Assembly (NCBI RefSeq): GCF_004570325.1 | Contig: NZ_SPQO01000004.1 | Span: 177,377-241,376, forward strand | Reading direction: 5' to 3' | Origin: Mycobacterium sp. PS03-16 | GTDB lineage: Bacteria; Actinomycetota; Actinomycetes; Mycobacteriales; Mycobacteriaceae | Length of the DNA: 64,000 bases | Part shown: piece by piece, positions 48,419 through 58,486 of the stretch | How the letters are laid out: every line of letters starts with the position of its first letter | Numbering within the stretch: position 1 is the stretch's first letter | The notes under the pieces: generated by a model | Seen by the model: the letters and a program-made list of their open reading frames with translations, nothing else | Told to the model about the DNA's origin: nothing | The model's database searches: none | Translations under genes and position numbers: made by a program

Positions 48419-49258
48419 TCAGGGGCCGGTGTAGGTCTCCGGGTCCGGCCGGAAGCGGGTGCCCTCGTCGAGGCCGTTGAGCGAGGCCATCTGGTCGTCG
48501 GACAGCTCGAAGTCGAACACCTCGAGGTTCGACGCGATGCGCTCCGGGGTCGCCGACCGCGAGATGACCACGTTGCCCAGCTGGATGTTCCACCGGAGCA
48601 GCACCTGGGCCGGGGTCTTCCCGTGCGCCTCGGCGACCGCGGTGACGGCCGGGTGGTCGAGCAGCCGGCCCACGCCCAGCGGGCCGTAGGCCTCGGTGAC
48701 GATGCCGTAGCCGGCGTTGATCTGGCGGAGTTCGGCCTGGTTGAGCAGCGGGTGCAGCTCGATCTGGTTGACCGCCGGGGTGAAGAACGACAGGTCGATG
48801 ATGTTCGACAGGTGCTCGGCGTGGAAGTTGCACACCCCGATCGACCGGGCCAGCCCGTCCTGGCGCAGCTTCATCAGCCCGCCCCAGCTGTCGACGTACT
48901 TGCCCTGCTCGCCGGCCGGCCAGTGGATCAGGTACAGGTCGACGTAGTCCACGCCCAGGCGCTCCAAGCTGGCGCGCACCGCGTCCTGCGACGACTGGAA
49001 GCCCAGGTCGGCGACGGCCAGTTTGGTGGTCACGAAGATCTCGTCACGGGGGATGCCCGACGTTGCGACGGCCCGACCGACCGCGGCCTCGTTGCCGTAG
49101 ACCGCTGCGGTGTCGATCAACCGGTAGCCGGCCTCGAGCGCCGCGGCCACCGACCGCTCCGCCTCGGCCTCCGACAGTTCGCCGACGCCCAGCCCGATGA
49201 GCGGGATCGTGTTGTCGTCGTTGAGCGTGACGGTGGGAATCGCAGCTGCTGAAGTCAT
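48419..49258 (-). CDS. Aldo/keto reductase A
   Basis: A 279-residue NADPH-dependent aldo/keto reductase (AKR5-like) that reduces aldehydes or ketones such as methylglyoxal. The catalytic tetrad is visible as Asp/Tyr in [13 protein letters not shown], Lys in VTTKLAV and His in LYLIHWPAG. It is the second of two tandem AKR genes, 5 bp after aldo/keto reductase B, clearly a duplication. H37Rv has a single Rv2971 here, as I recall. ATG 49258. Confidence 0.9.
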   Translation of the reverse strand: MTSAAAIPTVTLNDDNTIPLIGLGVGELSEAEAERSVAAALEAGYRLIDTAAVYGNEAAVGRAVATSGIPRDEIFVTTKLAVADLGFQSSQDAVRASLERLGVDYVDLYLIHWPAGEQGKYVDSWGGLMKLRQDGLARSIGVCNFHAEHLSNIIDLSFFTPAVNQIELHPLLNQAELRQINAGYGIVTEAYGPLGVGRLLDHPAVTAVAEAHGKTPAQVLLRWNIQLGNVVISRSATPERIASNLEVFDFELSDDQMASLNGLDEGTRFRPDPETYTGP

Positions 49259-49263
49259 GGGAC

Positions 49264-50094
49264 CTACCCTGTGAAATTGAAGGTACGTGGATCGGGACCC
49301 ATCCGCGTGCCGTCCTCCAGCGAGGAGACGGACGCCATGTCCTGCTCGCTCAACTCGAAGTCGAACACGTCGAAGTTGCTTTCAATCCGTTGCGGGTTCA
49401 CCGACTTGGGGATGACGATATTACCGAGTTGGATATGCCACCTAATCAGCACCTGTGCAGGGGTTTTCCCGTGCGCGTCGGCCACCTCGGTCACGGTGGG
49501 ATTAGTCAGCAGCGAGCCCTGACCCAGCGGACTCCACGCCTCGGTGGCAATCCCCAACTGGGCGTGGGTCTCTCGTAATTCGTGCTGGGGGAGCAGCGGG
49601 TGCAGCTCGACCTGGTTGACGGCCGGGACGATGCCGGTCGCGTCGACGAGCCGGTGCAGATGTTCGGGCTCGAAGTTGCTCACCCCGATGGAGCGGATGC
49701 GGCCCTCCTCGCGCAGCTTCGCGAATGCCCGGAACGTCTCGATGTAGAGGTCGCGCTCGGGCACCGGCCAGTGAATGAGATAGAGGTCGAGGTAATCGAC
49801 GCCGACTCGGCTGCGGCTCGCGTCGAACGCGGCGAGCGTGGCGTCATACCCCTGTTCTGAGTTCCACAACTTCGTGACCAGGAACACGTCGTCGCGGCCG
49901 AGGCCGGACCCCGCGATCGCCCGTCCCGTCTCTTGCTCGTTGCCGTACGCTGCGGCCGTGTCGATGTGTCGGTAGCCGGCCGCCAGCGCCGCGGCAACCG
50001 CACGTTCGGTGTCCTCGGGCGGCGTCTGCCAGACGCCGAGCCCCACCTGAGGTATCGAGTACCCGTCATTCAACGTCACCGAAGGAGCACCCAT
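49264..50094 (-). CDS. Aldo/keto reductase B
   Basis: A 276-residue AKR paralogous to its downstream neighbour. The tetrad is Asp/Tyr in [13 protein letters not shown], Lys in [11 protein letters not shown] and His in LYLIHWPVP; the cofactor site has [16 protein letters not shown] 50094 shares the palindrome CATG with the divergent lipN start (50093), so the two genes start back to back. The ribosome site on this strand is weak. First gene of the AKR operon. Confidence 0.9.
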   Translation of the reverse strand: MGAPSVTLNDGYSIPQVGLGVWQTPPEDTERAVAAALAAGYRHIDTAAAYGNEQETGRAIAGSGLGRDDVFLVTKLWNSEQGYDATLAAFDASRSRVGVDYLDLYLIHWPVPERDLYIETFRAFAKLREEGRIRSIGVSNFEPEHLHRLVDATGIVPAVNQVELHPLLPQHELRETHAQLGIATEAWSPLGQGSLLTNPTVTEVADAHGKTPAQVLIRWHIQLGNIVIPKSVNPQRIESNFDVFDFELSEQDMASVSSLEDGTRMGPDPRTFNFTG

Positions 50095-51232
50095 GACGTC
50101 GAGTCTGCCAGCCGCCGCAGCGCCGGTCGGCCCGCCCGCCCCCGGCGCCGACCCGGCGCCGCGTGGGAAGAGCCGGGTGCGTGACGCGCTCGTCAACGCC
50201 GCGACGCGGGTGACGCTGCGGGCCATCCCGCTGCTGCCCGATGCGGTCAAGCGGGCGCTGCTCGGCGGGCGCACCGTCACCGTCGACGGGAACACACTCG
50301 ACATCACCCTGCGGTTTATGCTGGCCGCCCAGCGCGCCGCCGGGCTGGGCGGGCTGGTCGCCAGCGAGGATGTCGCCGTCGCCCGCCGGCAACTGCGGAT
50401 CACCTCGGCGATGCTGGTCGCCGACATCGAGGGCGACGTCTCCGAGCTGACCGTTCCGGGTCCGGCCGGTCCGATGGCCGCGCGGCTGTACCGGCCGACC
50501 GGCGCCGACGCCGACACCGCGCTGCTGGTGTTCTTCCACGGCGGCGGCTTCGTGATCGGCGATCTGGACAGCCACGACGACCTGTGCCGGCTGATCGCCC
50601 GCGACGGTGGGCTCAACGTGCTGTCCGTCGACTACCGCCTGGCGCCCGAACACAAGGCGCCGGCCGCGGTCGACGACGCCTACGCGGCGTTCCGCTGGGC
50701 GGTCGAGCACGCCGTCGAACTCGGCGCCGACCCGCAGCGCATCGCGGTCGGCGGCGACAGCGCCGGTGGCAACCTGGCCGCGCTGGTGTCGCAGCGCGCC
50801 CGCAACGACGGTGTGACGCTGCCGGCGCTGCAACTGCTGATCTATCCGGCCGTCGACCTGTGCAGCGACACCCGGTCCAAGACGCTGTTCGCCGACGGCT
50901 ACTTCCTCACCCGCCGCGACATGGACTGGTTCATGGAGCAGTACCTCGGCGGCGCGGACGTCGATCCCGCCGATCCTGCGGTGTCGCCGCTGCTGGCCGA
51001 CGACCTGTCCGGGCTGCCGCCGGCGCTGATCCTCACCGGCGGCTTCGACCCGCTGCGCGACGAAGGCAGGAGCTACGCCGACGCGCTGCGGGCGGCCGGT
51101 GTCGAGGTCGACTTCCGCGAGGAGGGCACGCTGGTGCACGCGTTCGCGAACTTCTTCCCGCTCGGCGGCGGCAGCGCGACCGCCACGGCGGCGATGATCT
51201 CGGCGCTGCGCGCCCACCTCAGCCGCGGGTAG
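50093..51232 (+). CDS. lipN: Hormone-sensitive-lipase-family esterase LipN
   Basis: A 379-residue HSL-family carboxylesterase. The oxyanion motif is FFHGGGFVIGDLDSH (about 145-159), the nucleophile elbow GGDSAGGNL (about 221-229), the catalytic Asp in GGFDPLRDEG and the His in LVHAFANFF. It corresponds to Rv2970c, an active short-chain esterase. ATG 50093 has a good ribosome site (GAAGGAG), which favours it despite the overlap with the divergent AKR start. No signal peptide. Confidence 0.92.
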   Translation: MTSSLPAAAAPVGPPAPGADPAPRGKSRVRDALVNAATRVTLRAIPLLPDAVKRALLGGRTVTVDGNTLDITLRFMLAAQRAAGLGGLVASEDVAVARRQLRITSAMLVADIEGDVSELTVPGPAGPMAARLYRPTGADADTALLVFFHGGGFVIGDLDSHDDLCRLIARDGGLNVLSVDYRLAPEHKAPAAVDDAYAAFRWAVEHAVELGADPQRIAVGGDSAGGNLAALVSQRARNDGVTLPALQLLIYPAVDLCSDTRSKTLFADGYFLTRRDMDWFMEQYLGGADVDPADPAVSPLLADDLSGLPPALILTGGFDPLRDEGRSYADALRAAGVEVDFREEGTLVHAFANFFPLGGGSATATAAMISALRAHLSRG

Positions 51233-51253
51233 GACCGCCGGTACGCTAGTCGC

Positions 51254-52018
51254 GTGGCCACCAAACCCAAGAAGAACCCCCGCTACGACCTCAAGGCGGC
51301 CGACCGCAAGCGCAACCTGCTCGTGCAGATCGGTCTCACTGCCGTCGTCGTGGTCTTCGCCGTCGCGCTCGTGCTCTACATCGTCATGTCCGCCGAGGAC
51401 AAGCCGGCGTCGGGGCAGGCGCAGGCGGTCCGGGTGGCGTCCGACACCCTGATCACCAACGAGGGCACCACCGAGCCCAAGGCCGTCATCTCGCTCTACG
51501 AGGACGCGCTGTGCCCGGCGTGCGGCAACTTCGAGCAGCAGTTCGGGCCGACGATCAACAAGCTGATCGACACCGGCGCGGTGGCCGCCGACTACCACAT
51601 GGTCGGCATCCTCGACGCCCAGGGCGACGGCTATTCGTCGCGGGCCGGCGCCGCGGCGTACTGCGTCGCCGACGAGAACAAGGACGCCTTCCGCCGCTTC
51701 CACGCGGCGTTGTTCACCCCGGGTATCCAGCCCCGCGAGGGCGGCGGCAGCTACCCCGACGACGCCCGGCTGGTCGAACTGGCCCGCCAGGCCGGTGCCG
51801 GCGGCGAGGTGGCCGAGTGCATCAACAGCGGCCGCTACGTCGACATGGTCGAGGGCATGGCCGCCGCGACCGAGATCCGCGCCACGCCGACCATCCGCAT
51901 CAACGGTGAGGACTACGACCCGTCGACGCCGGACGCGCTGGTCACCAAGATCAAGGAGATCGTCGGCGAGGTGCCCGGCCTCGACGGTCCCGCCCCCGCC
52001 TCCGCCCCGGCGTCATGA
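51254..52018 (+). CDS. DsbA-like membrane-anchored thiol oxidoreductase
   Basis: A 254-residue protein with a signal anchor (QIGLTAVVVVFAVALVLYIVM, about 30-50) and an extracytoplasmic thioredoxin/DsbA domain with active site CPAC in EDALCPACGNFEQQF (Cys88/Cys91). The cis-proline loop is ATPTIRING. It forms disulfides in exported proteins and is reoxidised by the VKOR-like protein encoded next, whose ATG overlaps its stop. Corresponds to Rv2969c. GTG 51254. Confidence 0.9.
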   Translation: MATKPKKNPRYDLKAADRKRNLLVQIGLTAVVVVFAVALVLYIVMSAEDKPASGQAQAVRVASDTLITNEGTTEPKAVISLYEDALCPACGNFEQQFGPTINKLIDTGAVAADYHMVGILDAQGDGYSSRAGAAAYCVADENKDAFRRFHAALFTPGIQPREGGGSYPDDARLVELARQAGAGGEVAECINSGRYVDMVEGMAAATEIRATPTIRINGEDYDPSTPDALVTKIKEIVGEVPGLDGPAPASAPAS

Positions 52019-52647
52019 CGGCCACCGCACCCGACACGGTCGCACCGGACGAGCCCGCCGCCGCACCGCGGCCGGGCCTGTCGGTGGGCATGCCCAGCGC
52101 GCTGTGGGTGCTCATCGCCGGTGTGGTCGGTCTGGTGGCGGCGGCGACCCTGACCATCGAGAAGATCGAGCTGCTGATCGATCCCAGCTACACCCCGTCG
52201 TGCAGCCTCAACCCGGTGCTGTCGTGCGGGTCGGTGATGGTGACACCGCAGGCGGCGCTGTTCGGGTTCCCCAACCCGCTCATCGGCATCGCCGGCTTCT
52301 CGGTGGTGGTGGTGACCGGGGTGCTGGCCGTCGCCAGGGTGCGGTTGCCGCGCTGGTACTGGTCCGGGCTGGCCGTCGGCACGCTGTTGGCGACGGTGTT
52401 CGTGCACTGGCTGATCTTCCAGAGCCTCTACCGCATCGGCGCGCTGTGCCCCTACTGCATGGTCGTGTGGGCGGTCACCGTCCCGCTGCTGGTGGTGGTG
52501 TCGTCGATCGCGTTGCGGCCCTTGGCCGGTAACGCCGTCGCCCGCGGGGTGTACCAGTGGCGGTGGTCTCTGACCGCGCTGTGGTTCACCGGACTGGTGC
52601 TGCTGATCCTGGTGCGCTTCTGGGACTACTGGTCCACCCTGCTCTAG
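52015..52647 (+). CDS. VKOR-like disulfide-generating membrane protein
   Basis: A 210-residue polytopic protein of the vitamin K epoxide reductase family (role of DsbB in actinobacteria): oxidises the DsbA-like partner and passes electrons to menaquinone. Loop cysteines are in PSCSLNPVLSCGS and the quinone-proximal active site is CPYC in GALCPYCMVVWAV. About five spans. ATG 52015 overlaps the partner's stop (ATGA). Corresponds to Rv2968c; target of warfarin-like inhibitors in M. tuberculosis. Confidence 0.93.
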   Translation: MTATAPDTVAPDEPAAAPRPGLSVGMPSALWVLIAGVVGLVAAATLTIEKIELLIDPSYTPSCSLNPVLSCGSVMVTPQAALFGFPNPLIGIAGFSVVVVTGVLAVARVRLPRWYWSGLAVGTLLATVFVHWLIFQSLYRIGALCPYCMVVWAVTVPLLVVVSSIALRPLAGNAVARGVYQWRWSLTALWFTGLVLLILVRFWDYWSTLL

Positions 52648-52679
52648 GCCTTGCCCGCGCGCGCGGGATAGGGTAGCGC

Positions 52680-55600
52680 GTGATCTCCAAAGTCCTGGTC
52701 GCCAATCGCGGTGAGATCGCGATACGGGCGTTTCGCGCGGCATATGAGATGGGCATCGCGACCGTGGCGGTGTACCCGTACGAGGACCGCAATTCGCTGC
52801 ACCGGTTGAAGGCCGACGAGTCCTACCAGATCGGCGAGGTCGGGCATCCCGTCCGGGCCTACCTGTCCGTGGACGAGATCATCCGGGTGGCCCGCGATGC
52901 CGGCGCCGACGCCGTCTACCCCGGCTACGGTTTCCTGTCGGAGAATCCCGAACTCGCGGCGGCGTGCGCGCGGGCCGGCATCACGTTCATCGGGCCGGAC
53001 GCGGACATCCTCGAGCTCACCGGCAACAAGGCCCGGGCCATCGCCGCGGCCCGCGACGCCGGGCTGCCGGTGCTGGCGTCCTCGGCGCCCTCGGCGTCGG
53101 TCGACGAGCTGATGACGGCCGCCGAGGCCATGGAGTTCCCGCTGTTCGTCAAGGCGGTGTCCGGTGGCGGTGGGCGCGGGATGCGCCGGGTCGCCGAGCC
53201 GGACGCGCTGCGCGAAGCGATCGAGGCGGCGTCGCGCGAGGCCGAGTCGGCGTTCGGCGATCCGACCGTGTACCTGGAACAGGCCGTGGTCAACCCGCGC
53301 CACATCGAGGTGCAGATCCTGGCCGACACCCAAGGCGACGTCATGCACCTGTTCGAGCGGGACTGCAGTGTGCAGCGCCGCCACCAGAAGGTCATCGAAC
53401 TCGCCCCGGCGCCGAACCTGTCGCCCGAGCTGCGCGAGCGCATCTGCGCCGACGCGGTCGCCTTCGCCCGCCAGATCGGCTACCGGTTCGCCGGGACGGT
53501 GGAGTTCCTCCTCGACGAGCGGGGCAGGCACGTCTTCATCGAGTGCAATCCGCGCATCCAGGTCGAGCACACCGTCACCGAGGAGATCACCGACGTCGAC
53601 CTGGTCGCCAGTCAGCTGCGGATCGCCGACGGCGAATCGCTGGCCGACCTCGGCCTGAGCCAGGACACGCTGCAGATCCGGGGTGCGGCGATGCAGTGCC
53701 GGATCACCACCGAGGATCCGGCCAACGGCTTCCGGCCCGACACCGGCCGGGTCACCGGGTACCGCTCGCCCGGCGGCGCGGGCATCCGGCTGGACGGCGG
53801 GACGGTGCTGGGCGCCGAGATCAGCGCGCACTTCGACTCGATGCTGGTCAAGCTCACCTGCCGGGGACGGGACTTCGCCACCGCGGTGGCGCGGGCGCGC
53901 CGCGCGCTGGCGGAGTTCCGGGTGCGCGGGGTCTCCACGAACATCCCGTTCCTGCAGGCGGTGGTCAACGATCCCGACTTCCGGGCCGGGCGGGTCACCA
54001 CGTCGTTCATCGACGAGCGGCCCTACCTGCTGACCGCCCGCACCCCCGCCGACCGTGGCACCAAGATCCTCAACTACCTCGCCGACGTGACGGTCAACCA
54101 GCCCCACGGCGCCCGGCCGTCGTCGGTGTACCCGCAGGACAAGCTGCCGGTCATCGACGTCAACGCCGAACCGGCCGACGGCAGCAAGCAGCGCCTGACC
54201 GAGTTGGGTCCGGAGGGGTTCGCGCGCTGGCTGCGCGACTCCCCGGCGGTCGGCGTCACGGATACGACGTTCCGCGATGCCCACCAGTCGCTGCTCGCCA
54301 CGCGGGTGCGCACCACCGGTCTGCTCATGGTGGCGCCGCACATCGCGCGGATGACACCGCAGCTGCTGTCGATCGAATGCTGGGGCGGGGCCACCTACGA
54401 CGTCGCACTGCGGTTCCTCAAAGAGGACCCGTGGGAGCGGCTGGCCGCGCTGCGCGAAGCGGTGCCCAACATCTGCCTGCAGATGCTGCTGAGGGGCCGC
54501 AACACGGTGGGCTACACGCCCTATCCCGAGAGTGTCACCCACGCCTTCGTGCAGGAGGCGACGGCGACGGGCATCGACATCTACCGGATCTTCGACGCGC
54601 TGAACAACGTCGACTCGATGCGTCCGGCGATCGACGCCGTGCGCGAGACCGGCACGGCCGTCGCCGAGGTCGCGATGTCCTACACCGGGGACTGTTCGGA
54701 TCCGGCCGAGGACCTCTACACGCTGGACTACTACCTGCGGCTGGCGGATCGGATCGTCACCGCGGGCGCGCACGTGCTGGCGATCAAGGACATGGCCGGG
54801 CTGCTGCGGCCGCAGGCCGCGGCACTGCTGGTCTCGGCGCTGCGCGAGCGCTTCGACCTGCCGGTGCACGTGCACACCCACGACACCCCGGGCGGTCAGC
54901 TCGCCACGTATCTCGCCGCCTGGCAGGCCGGGGCGTCGGCGGTCGACGGGGCGGCCGCGCCGCTGGCGGGCACCACCAGCCAGCCCGCGCTGTCGTCGAT
55001 CGTGGCGGCCGCCGCGCACACCGACTACGACACCGGCCTGTCGCTGGACGCGGTGTGCGAACTCGAGCCCTACTGGGAGGCGCTGCGAAAGGTGTACGCG
55101 CCGTTCGAGTCCGGTCTGCCCGCGCCCACGGGCCGGGTGTACACCCACGAGATCCCCGGCGGGCAGCTGAGCAATCTGCGTCAGCAGGCCATCGCGCTGG
55201 GGCTGGGGGACCGGTTCGAGCAGATCGAGGAGGCCTACGCCGGCGCCGACCGGATCCTGGGCCGGCTGGTGAAGGTGACGCCGTCGAGCAAGGTGGTCGG
55301 TGACCTCGCGCTGTCCCTGGTGGGCGCGGGTGCGTCGGCCGAGGAGTTCGCGGCCGACCCGGAGCGGTTCGACATCCCCGACAGCGTGATCGGGTTCCTG
55401 CGCGGTGAACTCGGCGACCCGCCGGGCGGGTGGCCCGAACCGCTGCGCAGCAAGGCGCTGGCCGGCCGGGCGCCCGCGAAGCCGGTCGAGGAGCTGTCCG
55501 CCGAGGACGAGCAGGTGCTGGCCCAACCCGGCCCGAAGCGGCAGGCTGCACTGAACCGGTTGCTGTTCCCCGGCCCGACGCGCGAGTTCGAGGCGCACCG

Positions 55601-56063
55601 CGACACGTACGGCGACACCTCCCGGCTGAGTGCGAACCAGTTCTTCTACGGTCTGCGCCGCGGCGACGAGCACCGCGTCGAACTCGAACGCGGAGTGGAG
55701 TTGCTGATCGGCCTGGAGGCCATCTCCGACCCCGACGAACGCGGCATGCGGACGGTGATGTGCATCCTCAACGGACAGCTGCGCCCGGTGCTGGTGCGCG
55801 ACCACCACGTGGCCAGCGAGGTGCCGACGGCCGAGAAGGCCGACCGCGCCAACCCCGACCACGTCGCGGCGCCGTTCGCGGGTGTCGTGACGGTCGGCGT
55901 CGAGACCGGGGACGAGGTCAGCGCCGGGCAGACCATCGCCACCATCGAGGCCATGAAGATGGAAGCGGCGATCACCGCGCCCAAGGCCGGGACCGTCGAA
56001 CGCATCGCCGTCTCGGCCACCGCCCAGGTGGAGGGCGGCGACCTGCTGGTGGTCGTCAGCTGA
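52680..56063 (+). CDS. pyc: Pyruvate carboxylase
   Basis: Carboxylates pyruvate to oxaloacetate to refill the TCA cycle. At 1127 residues it is full length and has all domains: biotin carboxylase ([19 protein letters not shown] start; ATP loop [24 protein letters not shown]), carboxyltransferase ([27 protein letters not shown]), and biotin carrier with the biotinyl lysine in [10 protein letters not shown] (about residue 1093). GTG 52680. Its stop overlaps the rsmD start. Confidence 0.97.
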   Translation: MISKVLVANRGEIAIRAFRAAYEMGIATVAVYPYEDRNSLHRLKADESYQIGEVGHPVRAYLSVDEIIRVARDAGADAVYPGYGFLSENPELAAACARAGITFIGPDADILELTGNKARAIAAARDAGLPVLASSAPSASVDELMTAAEAMEFPLFVKAVSGGGGRGMRRVAEPDALREAIEAASREAESAFGDPTVYLEQAVVNPRHIEVQILADTQGDVMHLFERDCSVQRRHQKVIELAPAPNLSPELRERICADAVAFARQIGYRFAGTVEFLLDERGRHVFIECNPRIQVEHTVTEEITDVDLVASQLRIADGESLADLGLSQDTLQIRGAAMQCRITTEDPANGFRPDTGRVTGYRSPGGAGIRLDGGTVLGAEISAHFDSMLVKLTCRGRDFATAVARARRALAEFRVRGVSTNIPFLQAVVNDPDFRAGRVTTSFIDERPYLLTARTPADRGTKILNYLADVTVNQPHGARPSSVYPQDKLPVIDVNAEPADGSKQRLTELGPEGFARWLRDSPAVGVTDTTFRDAHQSLLATRVRTTGLLMVAPHIARMTPQLLSIECWGGATYDVALRFLKEDPWERLAALREAVPNICLQMLLRGRNTVGYTPYPESVTHAFVQEATATGIDIYRIFDALNNVDSMRPAIDAVRETGTAVAEVAMSYTGDCSDPAEDLYTLDYYLRLADRIVTAGAHVLAIKDMAGLLRPQAAALLVSALRERFDLPVHVHTHDTPGGQLATYLAAWQAGASAVDGAAAPLAGTTSQPALSSIVAAAAHTDYDTGLSLDAVCELEPYWEALRKVYAPFESGLPAPTGRVYTHEIPGGQLSNLRQQAIALGLGDRFEQIEEAYAGADRILGRLVKVTPSSKVVGDLALSLVGAGASAEEFAADPERFDIPDSVIGFLRGELGDPPGGWPEPLRSKALAGRAPAKPVEELSAEDEQVLAQPGPKRQAALNRLLFPGPTREFEAHRDTYGDTSRLSANQFFYGLRRGDEHRVELERGVELLIGLEAISDPDERGMRTVMCILNGQLRPVLVRDHHVASEVPTAEKADRANPDHVAAPFAGVVTVGVETGDEVSAGQTIATIEAMKMEAAITAPKAGTVERIAVSATAQVEGGDLLVVVS

Positions 56064-56656
56064 CCCGGATCATCGCCGGCACCCTGGGCGGGCGGCGGAT
56101 CGCGGTGCCGCGCAGCGGAACCCGGCCCACCTCCGACCGGGTGCGCGAATCGCTGTTCAACGTGCTCGATGCGCGGCTCGACCTCGACGACGTGGTGGTC
56201 CTCGACCTGTATGCCGGCTCGGGCGCCCTTGGTCTGGAAGCGATCTCGCGCGGCGCCGCCAGAGCCGTCTTCGTCGAGCAGGATCACCGCGCCGCCGAGA
56301 CGGTGGCGCGCAACGTCACGGCCCTGGGGGTCGGAGCCCGAGCCGAGCTGCGGCGCGCGCCGGTGGCCACGGTGCTGGCCGGCGGTACGGACCGTCCGGC
56401 CGGCCTGGTGTTCGCCGACCCGCCCTACGACGTGCCGGTCGCCGAGGTCGAGCAGATGCTCGACGCGCTGGCCCACCACCGATGGCTGTCCGCCGGCGCG
56501 GTCGCGGTGATCGAGCGCCGGGCGTCCGGCCCGGCGGTGCGGTGGCCGCCCGGATGGGAGCCCTGGCCCATGCGCCGCTACGGCGACACCCGGCTGGAGA
56601 TGGCGGAGTTCGGGGGCTCGCCGCGGCGACCCACCGCCGCCACGGTGCCGGTGTGA
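56060..56656 (+). CDS. rsmD: 16S rRNA (guanine(966)-N(2))-methyltransferase, apparent CTG start
   Basis: Methylates G966 of 16S rRNA. A class I SAM methyltransferase of 198 residues from CTG 56060. The conserved N-terminus (M)[13 protein letters not shown] is encoded from this codon onward. SAM motif I is [14 protein letters not shown] and the NPPY-type catalytic motif is DPPYD. No ATG, GTG or TTG precedes TRIIAG in frame nearby; the next downstream start would remove conserved residues. CTG overlaps the pyc stop (CTGA, 56060-56063), mirroring the ATGA overlap recalled for the H37Rv homologue Rv2966c. The gene is secure; the start codon is unusual. Confidence 0.88.
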   Translation: MTRIIAGTLGGRRIAVPRSGTRPTSDRVRESLFNVLDARLDLDDVVVLDLYAGSGALGLEAISRGAARAVFVEQDHRAAETVARNVTALGVGARAELRRAPVATVLAGGTDRPAGLVFADPPYDVPVAEVEQMLDALAHHRWLSAGAVAVIERRASGPAVRWPPGWEPWPMRRYGDTRLEMAEFGGSPRRPTAATVPV

Positions 56657-56687
56657 CGGATGTGGTGATCAGGTAGCGTCAGCTGCC

Positions 56688-57164
56688 ATGAGCGGCGCGG
56701 TGTGCCCCGGTTCGTTCGACCCGGTGACCTTGGGCCATGTCGACATCTTCGAACGCGTCGCCGCGCAGTTCGACGAGGTCGTCGTCGCGGTGCTGGTCAA
56801 CCCGAACAAGAAGGGCATGTTCAGCCTCGACGAGCGATTGGAGATGATCGCCGAGGCCACCGCCCACCTGCCCAATGTCCGCGCCGAATCCGGTGCGGGG
56901 CTGGTGGTCGATTTCGTCCGGGCCCGCGGCCTCACCGCGATCGTCAAAGGCCTGCGCAGCAGCACCGACTTCGAATACGAGCTGCAGATGGCGCAGATGA
57001 ACTTCCACGTGGCCGGGGTGGACACCTTCTTCGTCGCCAGCGCGCCGCGGTTCTCGTTCGTCTCGTCCTCCCTGGCCAAGGAGGTGGCGACGCTCGGCGG
57101 TGACGTCTCGGCGCTGCTGCCCGATGCGGTCAACCGGCGACTACAGGACAAGCTGCGCGGTTGA
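56688..57164 (+). CDS. coaD: Phosphopantetheine adenylyltransferase
   Basis: Penultimate step of coenzyme A synthesis: transfers AMP to 4'-phosphopantetheine. The 158 residues show the nucleotidyltransferase start [20 protein letters not shown] (T/HxGH as TLGH), [19 protein letters not shown] and the [13 protein letters not shown] motif as [17 protein letters not shown] 56688. In M. tuberculosis the PDIM/PGL locus begins beyond this gene; here a SigF-type promoter overlaps the coaD stop. Confidence 0.96.
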   Translation: MSGAVCPGSFDPVTLGHVDIFERVAAQFDEVVVAVLVNPNKKGMFSLDERLEMIAEATAHLPNVRAESGAGLVVDFVRARGLTAIVKGLRSSTDFEYELQMAQMNFHVAGVDTFFVASAPRFSFVSSSLAKEVATLGGDVSALLPDAVNRRLQDKLRG

Positions 57165-57183
57165 ACATCCGTTCCCCGGGGTA
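57159..57183 (+). promoter_or_regulatory. SigF-type promoter of the hemerythrin-like gene
   Basis: GGTTG (57159-57163), 15 bp, then GGGTA (57179-57183). The mycobacterial SigF consensus as I recall it is GGTTT-N15-17-GGGTA, so only one base differs. Predicted transcription start near 57190, about 55 nt before the hemerythrin ATG. The -35 lies across the coaD stop codon. Confidence 0.7.
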
Positions 57184-57245
57184 GCACTGCGATGGCGCCC
57201 AGCCCAACGGCGCCGTCAATTGTGCATACCACCGGAGGCATTGCC

Positions 57246-57812
57246 ATGGTCGAGACCTTCGTCCAGTCGACCGACGACGTCGTCAGGTTTCTCAAGGATC
57301 AGCACAACCTGATCAAGGACATGTTCGAGGAGGTGTTCTCCGCGTCCTCGGATGAGGCGCGGCAGACGGCCTTCACCGAACTGCGCCAGCTGCTGGCGGT
57401 GCACGAGACCGCCGAGGAGATGGTGGTCCACCCGCGGGCCCGCCAGGAGGTGGACGCCGGTGACGAGATCGTCGACGCCCGGCTGGTCGAGGAACACGAC
57501 GCCAAGGAGCAGTTGTCCAAGCTCGAGGGCATGGACTTCGGCTCGGAAGACTTCCTCACCGAGCTGGCGTCATTCCGCGACAAGGTGGTCGCGCACGCCG
57601 AGGCCGAGGAGACCGAAGAGTTCGACAAGCTGCAGCGCGAACTCGACGAGGACGATCTGCGCCGGCTGGCCGCGGCCGTGTGGGCGGCCGAGGCGATCGC
57701 ACCGACGCGCCCGCATCCGGGGGTCGAGTCGGCCAAGCTGAACTTCGCGGTCGGACCGTTCGCCTCGATGATCGATCGTGCGCGTGACGTGATCGGCGCG
57801 GCACTGCGCTGA
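57246..57812 (+). CDS. Hemerythrin HHE-domain protein
   Basis: A 188-residue di-iron four-helix protein. Candidate metal ligands are His20, His53, Glu57, His62, His84, His117 and Glu121 (DQHNLIKDM, VHETAEEMVVHPRAR, VEEHDAKEQL, VAHAEAEETEEF), matching the HHE pattern. Mycobacterial hemerythrin-like proteins have been linked to SigF and peroxide responses in M. smegmatis (from memory), and a SigF-type promoter lies upstream. ATG 57246 follows CGGAGG. A STAS gene follows after 128 bp. Confidence 0.9.
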   Translation: MVETFVQSTDDVVRFLKDQHNLIKDMFEEVFSASSDEARQTAFTELRQLLAVHETAEEMVVHPRARQEVDAGDEIVDARLVEEHDAKEQLSKLEGMDFGSEDFLTELASFRDKVVAHAEAEETEEFDKLQRELDEDDLRRLAAAVWAAEAIAPTRPHPGVESAKLNFAVGPFASMIDRARDVIGAALR

Positions 57813-57940
57813 CCATCGGGTGATCAGGCTCACATGCATGGACGCCGCGGATGCGGGCACAGACCGCGGTGACTTCAGACTGAGCCGAGAAGCGTGCTCC
57901 GTCCCTGTGATGAGCGTTGCGCACACCGACGGGTAGGTAA

Positions 57941-58339
57941 ATGATGGGCTTGACCGCAGTGGGGACCGACGCCCAGGCGCGCCGCACGATGGTGACCCTG
58001 CGCGGCGATATGGACAACAGCACCGCCGGCCACCATCGCGAGGTTCTCAGTTCGGCGATCGCGTCGGGTTACCCCCTGGTGCTCGATACCACGCCGGTGG
58101 ATTTCCTGGGAACGGCCGGCGTGCAGGCGCTGCTCGAGGTGCACCGGGAGTGCCGGGCGCGAGGCCTGCCCTGGGCGCTGATCGCGACGGACGGGACACG
58201 CGAGATGCTCTCCCGCATCGGTGAGGCGCGGGCACTTCCCGTCGTCGCCTCGACCGCCGAGGCGCTCGCGCTGACGCAGGCGGCCGACGACGAGGCGCCG
58301 CTGATGCCCGTCGTGGACAGAACCAAGACGCTGTGTTGA
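57941..58339 (+). CDS. STAS-domain protein, anti-sigma-factor-antagonist-like
   Basis: A 132-residue STAS domain. The core reads YPLVLDTTPVDFLGTAGVQA: beta strand, then the phospho-acceptor loop. The residue normally Ser (DSSG/STG) is Thr58 here, which a kinase could still phosphorylate. Such proteins bind anti-sigma factors, and several act on SigF in mycobacteria. Location beside the SigF-type promoter and hemerythrin gene suggests a role in that circuit (inference). ATG 57941; a second ATG follows immediately. Confidence 0.82.
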   Translation: MMGLTAVGTDAQARRTMVTLRGDMDNSTAGHHREVLSSAIASGYPLVLDTTPVDFLGTAGVQALLEVHRECRARGLPWALIATDGTREMLSRIGEARALPVVASTAEALALTQAADDEAPLMPVVDRTKTLC

Positions 58340-58486
58340 CCGCACCGTCTGCTCGCGTGAGGATCGGGTCCAGCCGTATCCCTGACCAGCCGTGCCTGGG
58401 GAGGCGACACACCGGCGAGGAAGTCGAGTCACAGGCGTAACACCAGGCACACTGGTAACCAACAACTACGCCTGGAGGGTGTTGCC

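Noticed and set aside
52644..55862. A 1,072-codon open frame on the minus strand, opposite pyc
   Set aside because: It lies entirely antisense to a well-recognised gene, has low-complexity His/Arg/Val composition and no motifs. It is an effect of GC-rich codon usage.
57909..57940. Possible second SigF promoter (GGGTA at 57931) immediately before the STAS ATG
   Set aside because: No GGTTT-like -35 at 15-17 bp upstream; only the -10-like element matches.
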